From Clostridia bacterium (GTDB lineage Bacteria > Bacillota_A > Clostridia > Christensenellales > UBA1242), in the NCBI GenBank assembly GCA_017403205.1, contig JAFQOM010000030.1, positions 1 to 8,203 on the forward strand: a stretch of DNA of 8,203 bases, given 5' to 3'. The position numbers and the translations under genes are program-made. The notes beneath the pieces were generated by a model that saw only the letters and a program-made list of their open reading frames with translations, searched no databases and was not told the origin of the DNA. This document shows positions 5,735 to 8,203 of the stretch, piece by piece (within the stretch, counting starts at the first letter, position 1; every line of letters begins with the position of its first letter).

Positions 5735-7825
5735 ATGAGTAATACAAATTATATTTTTGAAACTACTGTTGGTGGTAGAAAGCTTGTTGTTGAAACAGGA
5801 AAATACACTGAGCAAGCAAATGGAACTTGCTGGGTAAAATGTGGTGAGACCGTTGTTCAAGCAAGCGTAACAATGGCTGACAGCCCAAGAGATGGAATAG
5901 ACTTTTTTCCACTTGGTGTAGATTTTGAAGAAAAAATGTATGCTGTGGGTAAAATTCCTGGCGGATTTAAAAAGAGAGAGGGTAGACCTAGTGATAAAGC
6001 TATTTTAACTTCTCGTCTTATTGACAGGCCTCTTAGACCACTTTTCCCAAAAGGTTTTTATAATGATGTTGCTGTTGTTTGCACAGCATTGTCAGTTGAT
6101 CCTGATATTGCCCCAGAACCACTTGCAATGATTGCTAGTTCTGTTGCGCTTTCAATTTCTGACATTCCTTTTGCTGGCCCAACAGGATCTGTAGTGGTTG
6201 GATGTATTGATGATAAATTTATTATCAACCCAAGCTTAGAACAAAAAGAACAAAGCGAAATGCATGTAACTGTTAGTGGTACAGAAGAAGCTATTTTGAT
6301 GGTTGAAGCTGGTGCAAAAGAAGTTAGTGAACAAAAAATGCTTGATGCAATTATGTTTGCACACGAAGAAATTAAAAAGCTTATTAAATTTCAAAATGAA
6401 ATAGTTTTAAAAATTGGCAAAGAGAAGAGAAAAGATTTAGCTATTTTTGCTGCAGAAGAAGAAATTAACAAAGCTGTAAGAGAATATGCTGATAAAAAAC
6501 TTGATTATGCATTGGATACTTTTGATAGGCAAGAACGTCAAGCAAGACAAGAAGAGTTAAATGAAGAAGTTTTTGCTCACTTTGCTGAAATTTATGAAGG
6601 CAAAGAAAAAATGATTGCTGATGTTATGTATAAAATGACAAAAGAAAAAGTTAGAGCAAAAATTTTAAATGCCGGAGTTAGACCTGACGGAAGAAAATTA
6701 AACGAAATCAGACCTATTTGGTGTGAAGTTGGTGTATTGCCTAGGGTTCATGGTAGTGCTGTATTTACACGTGGACAAACTCAAGTATTAAACTGCTGCA
6801 CACTTGGAACTATTTCTGAAGTTCAAAAACTTGAAGGCTTAGATGATGAAGACGCAAAAAGATATATTCATCACTACAACATGCCTCCATATGCAACTGG
6901 CGAAGCAAGACAACTTAAAAGTCCTGGTAGACGTGAAATTGGTCATGGCGCTTTAGCAGAAAGAGCTTTAGAACCTGTTATTCCTACAGAAGAACAATTC
7001 CCATATGCGTTAAGACTTGTTAGTGAGGTTTTAAGCTCAAACGGATCAAGCTCAATGGCTAGTGTTTGTGGATCAACACTTTCTCTTATGGATGCTGGTG
7101 TTCAAATTAAGGCTCCTGTTGCTGGTATTGCTATGGGACTTATTAAAGATACAGAAAGTGATAAAATTGCTGTTTTAAGTGATATTCAAGGCATGGAAGA
7201 CTTTTTAGGTGATATGGATTTTAAAGTTGCTGGAACAGAAAAGGGCATTACTGCTATTCAAATGGATATCAAAATTAAAGGTATTGATAAACAAATTTTA
7301 ACAACAGCTTTAAATCAAGCAAGAGAAGGAAGGATGCATATTTTAAATATTATGCTTGATACAATTAAAGAACCAAGACAACAACTTTCTAAATATGCTC
7401 CAAAAATTATTTCATTTAATATTGATCCTGATAAAATTAGAGAAGTTATTGGTAGCGGTGGAAAAGTAATTAACAAAATTATTGATGAAACTGGTGTTAA
7501 AATTGATATTGATGATGACGGCAAAGTGTTTATTGCTACAGCAGATGATCAAATGGCACAAAGAGCTAAACAACTTATTTTAAACATTGCAGAAGATCTT
7601 GAAGTTGGCAAAACTTATCAAGGCAAGGTTGTTAGAATTATGCAATTTGGTGCTTTTGTAGAATTTGCACCTAATAAAGATGGTATGATTCATATTTCAA
7701 AACTATCTAAAGAAAGGGTAGAAAAAGTAACAGATGTTTTAAACATTGGAGATACTGTTAAGGCAGAGGTTATTAAAGTTGACGAAAAAGGCAGAGTTGA
7801 CTTAAAACTTGTTGAAAAATTATAA
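5735..7825 (+). CDS. pnp: Polyribonucleotide nucleotidyltransferase (PNPase)
   Basis: PNPase is a homotrimeric phosphorolytic 3'-5' exoribonuclease; it consumes phosphate, releases nucleoside diphosphates, and takes part in mRNA decay and RNA quality control. The 696 aa are full length. Domain order is: first RNase PH domain (about 1-145, with GRPSDKAI at 83-90 and RPLRPLFPKGF); the alpha-helical linker (about 150-310); the second RNase PH domain opening at RPDGR (316-320), with RGQTQVL and the active-site block EDFLGDMD; a KH domain with GSGG (573-576); and an S1 domain (about 623-694, GKVVRIMQFGAFVEF). The catalytic Asp pair appears as D489 and D495 (E. coli D486 and D492). The start is supported by AGGAG (5724-5728), 6 bases before ATG. 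It follows rpsO and precedes a deacetylase gene, the order seen in B. subtilis (rpsO-pnpA-ylxY), and ends at a strong terminator. Confidence 0.98.
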   Translation: MSNTNYIFETTVGGRKLVVETGKYTEQANGTCWVKCGETVVQASVTMADSPRDGIDFFPLGVDFEEKMYAVGKIPGGFKKREGRPSDKAILTSRLIDRPLRPLFPKGFYNDVAVVCTALSVDPDIAPEPLAMIASSVALSISDIPFAGPTGSVVVGCIDDKFIINPSLEQKEQSEMHVTVSGTEEAILMVEAGAKEVSEQKMLDAIMFAHEEIKKLIKFQNEIVLKIGKEKRKDLAIFAAEEEINKAVREYADKKLDYALDTFDRQERQARQEELNEEVFAHFAEIYEGKEKMIADVMYKMTKEKVRAKILNAGVRPDGRKLNEIRPIWCEVGVLPRVHGSAVFTRGQTQVLNCCTLGTISEVQKLEGLDDEDAKRYIHHYNMPPYATGEARQLKSPGRREIGHGALAERALEPVIPTEEQFPYALRLVSEVLSSNGSSSMASVCGSTLSLMDAGVQIKAPVAGIAMGLIKDTESDKIAVLSDIQGMEDFLGDMDFKVAGTEKGITAIQMDIKIKGIDKQILTTALNQAREGRMHILNIMLDTIKEPRQQLSKYAPKIISFNIDPDKIREVIGSGGKVINKIIDETGVKIDIDDDGKVFIATADDQMAQRAKQLILNIAEDLEVGKTYQGKVVRIMQFGAFVEFAPNKDGMIHISKLSKERVEKVTDVLNIGDTVKAEVIKVDEKGRVDLKLVEKL

Positions 7826-7832
7826 TTTGTAT

Positions 7833-7864
7833 AAAAAGGGGCTTTTAAAAGCCTCTTTTTTTTT
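7833..7864 (+). terminator. Intrinsic terminator after pnp
   Basis: GGGGCTTT pairs with AAAGCCTC (one G.U pair). The flanking A-run and T-run extend the stem, and a long T-tract runs to 7864. It lies within 10 bases of the pnp stop. This is the strongest terminator in the window and separates pnp from the next gene. Confidence 0.92.
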
Positions 7865-7926
7865 GTTGTAAAAATTTATTTTAAATATGCTTTCATAAAA
7901 ACAAAAAAAACAAATATATATTTTAT

Positions 7927-8203
7927 ATGAAGATTTTTGGATTTTTAACTAAAAATGAAAACAGATTTGTAAACATTACATGTAATATTATTTTAGCAAG
8001 CATTGTTATTGTTGTGTTTGCATTATCTTTTTTTGCACCGGTTGGGGTAGAAGTTGTAGGCGCAAACAATGGTGCGCTGTATTGTGGAAATAAAAACAAA
8101 AATAATATAAGCTTAATGATTAATGTGTATTGGGGTGAAGAGTATTTGGACGATATGCTTAACACATTGTCAAAAAATAATGTAACAACAACCTTTTTTG
8201 TAG
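7927..8203 (+). CDS. Membrane-anchored polysaccharide deacetylase, NodB/PdaB-like (3' end missing)
   Basis: Only the first 92 codons are in the window. Residues about 17-40 form a hydrophobic segment (signal anchor or signal peptide) after a short basic N-terminus. The NodB fold begins at ISLMINVYWGEEYLDDML (61-78), followed by NNVTTTFFV (84-92), which is the typical first and second strand of carbohydrate esterase family 4. Members remove N- or O-acetyl groups from peptidoglycan or other glycans outside the membrane. The position after pnp matches ylxY of B. subtilis, a PdaB-like gene, so a cell-wall or sporulation role is plausible. In place of the CE4 motif TFDDG, or FDISWGD of PdaB, this protein reads INVYWGE, so the metal-site Asp is Asn66. 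Activity cannot be judged without the rest. No Shine-Dalgarno precedes the ATG, only A/T-rich sequence, unlike most genes here. Confidence 0.8.
   Translation, partial: MKIFGFLTKNENRFVNITCNIILASIVIVVFALSFFAPVGVEVVGANNGALYCGNKNKNNISLMINVYWGEEYLDDMLNTLSKNNVTTTFFV

Noticed and set aside
5615..5860. Minus-strand open frame spanning the rpsO-pnp gap
   Set aside because: It overlaps the pnp start and terminator sequence, with no promoter or ribosome site of its own on that strand.
7923..8165. Antisense open frame over the deacetylase start
   Set aside because: It opposes a recognisable NodB-type protein, has no ribosome site and shows no family pattern.
1..8203. Recoded TGA (Mycoplasma-like code), suggested by the high AT content
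   Set aside because: All genes are full length under the standard code, Trp is TGG, and no in-frame TGA interrupts conserved proteins.

Overview
This is an AT-rich, low-GC Gram-positive window. Arg is mostly AGA, all five complete genes end in TAA, and no open frame contains an internal TGA, so the genetic code is standard. Gene content and order fit an uncultured Clostridia-like Firmicute (Bacillota). The species cannot be named from sequence alone. No rRNA, tRNA, mobile element, CRISPR array or obvious horizontal island was seen.

Layout, all on the + strand: (1) A strong sigma-A-type promoter (45-73) drives secD and secF, which overlap by 11 bases and end at an intrinsic terminator (2511-2545). 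(2) An AT-rich spacer with a terminator-like hairpin lies directly on the presumed TTG start of recJ (2678-5086). (3) A second strong promoter (5138-5166) opens a structured leader of about 125 nt and then rpsO (ribosomal protein S15), followed by a terminator (5568-5616). (4) A leader with a small perfect hairpin precedes pnp (PNPase), which ends at a terminator (7833-7864). (5) The window closes inside a membrane-anchored NodB/PdaB-like polysaccharide deacetylase, cut off at its 3' end.

The window joins two gene neighbourhoods commonly seen in Firmicutes: secD-secF-recJ (usually continuing to apt and relA) and rpsO-pnp-ylxY. SecD and SecF are the accessory membrane subunits that use ion-motive force to help Sec export. 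RecJ is a single-strand 5'-3' DNA exonuclease. S15 organises the 30S platform. PNPase degrades RNA, and the last gene probably modifies cell-wall or spore glycan.

Most of this is housekeeping, and I see no new multi-gene system. The best leads are: (a) SecD and SecF have lost the conserved transmembrane Asp/Asp/Arg residues thought to carry proton coupling, although the surrounding helices align without gaps; (b) the rpsO leader can fold into a three-way junction with a G.U/G-C step, as expected for an S15 autoregulatory site; (c) recJ has an unusual start with a hairpin at the TTG codon and no normally spaced Shine-Dalgarno; (d) the deacetylase lacks a Shine-Dalgarno and has an altered first catalytic motif.
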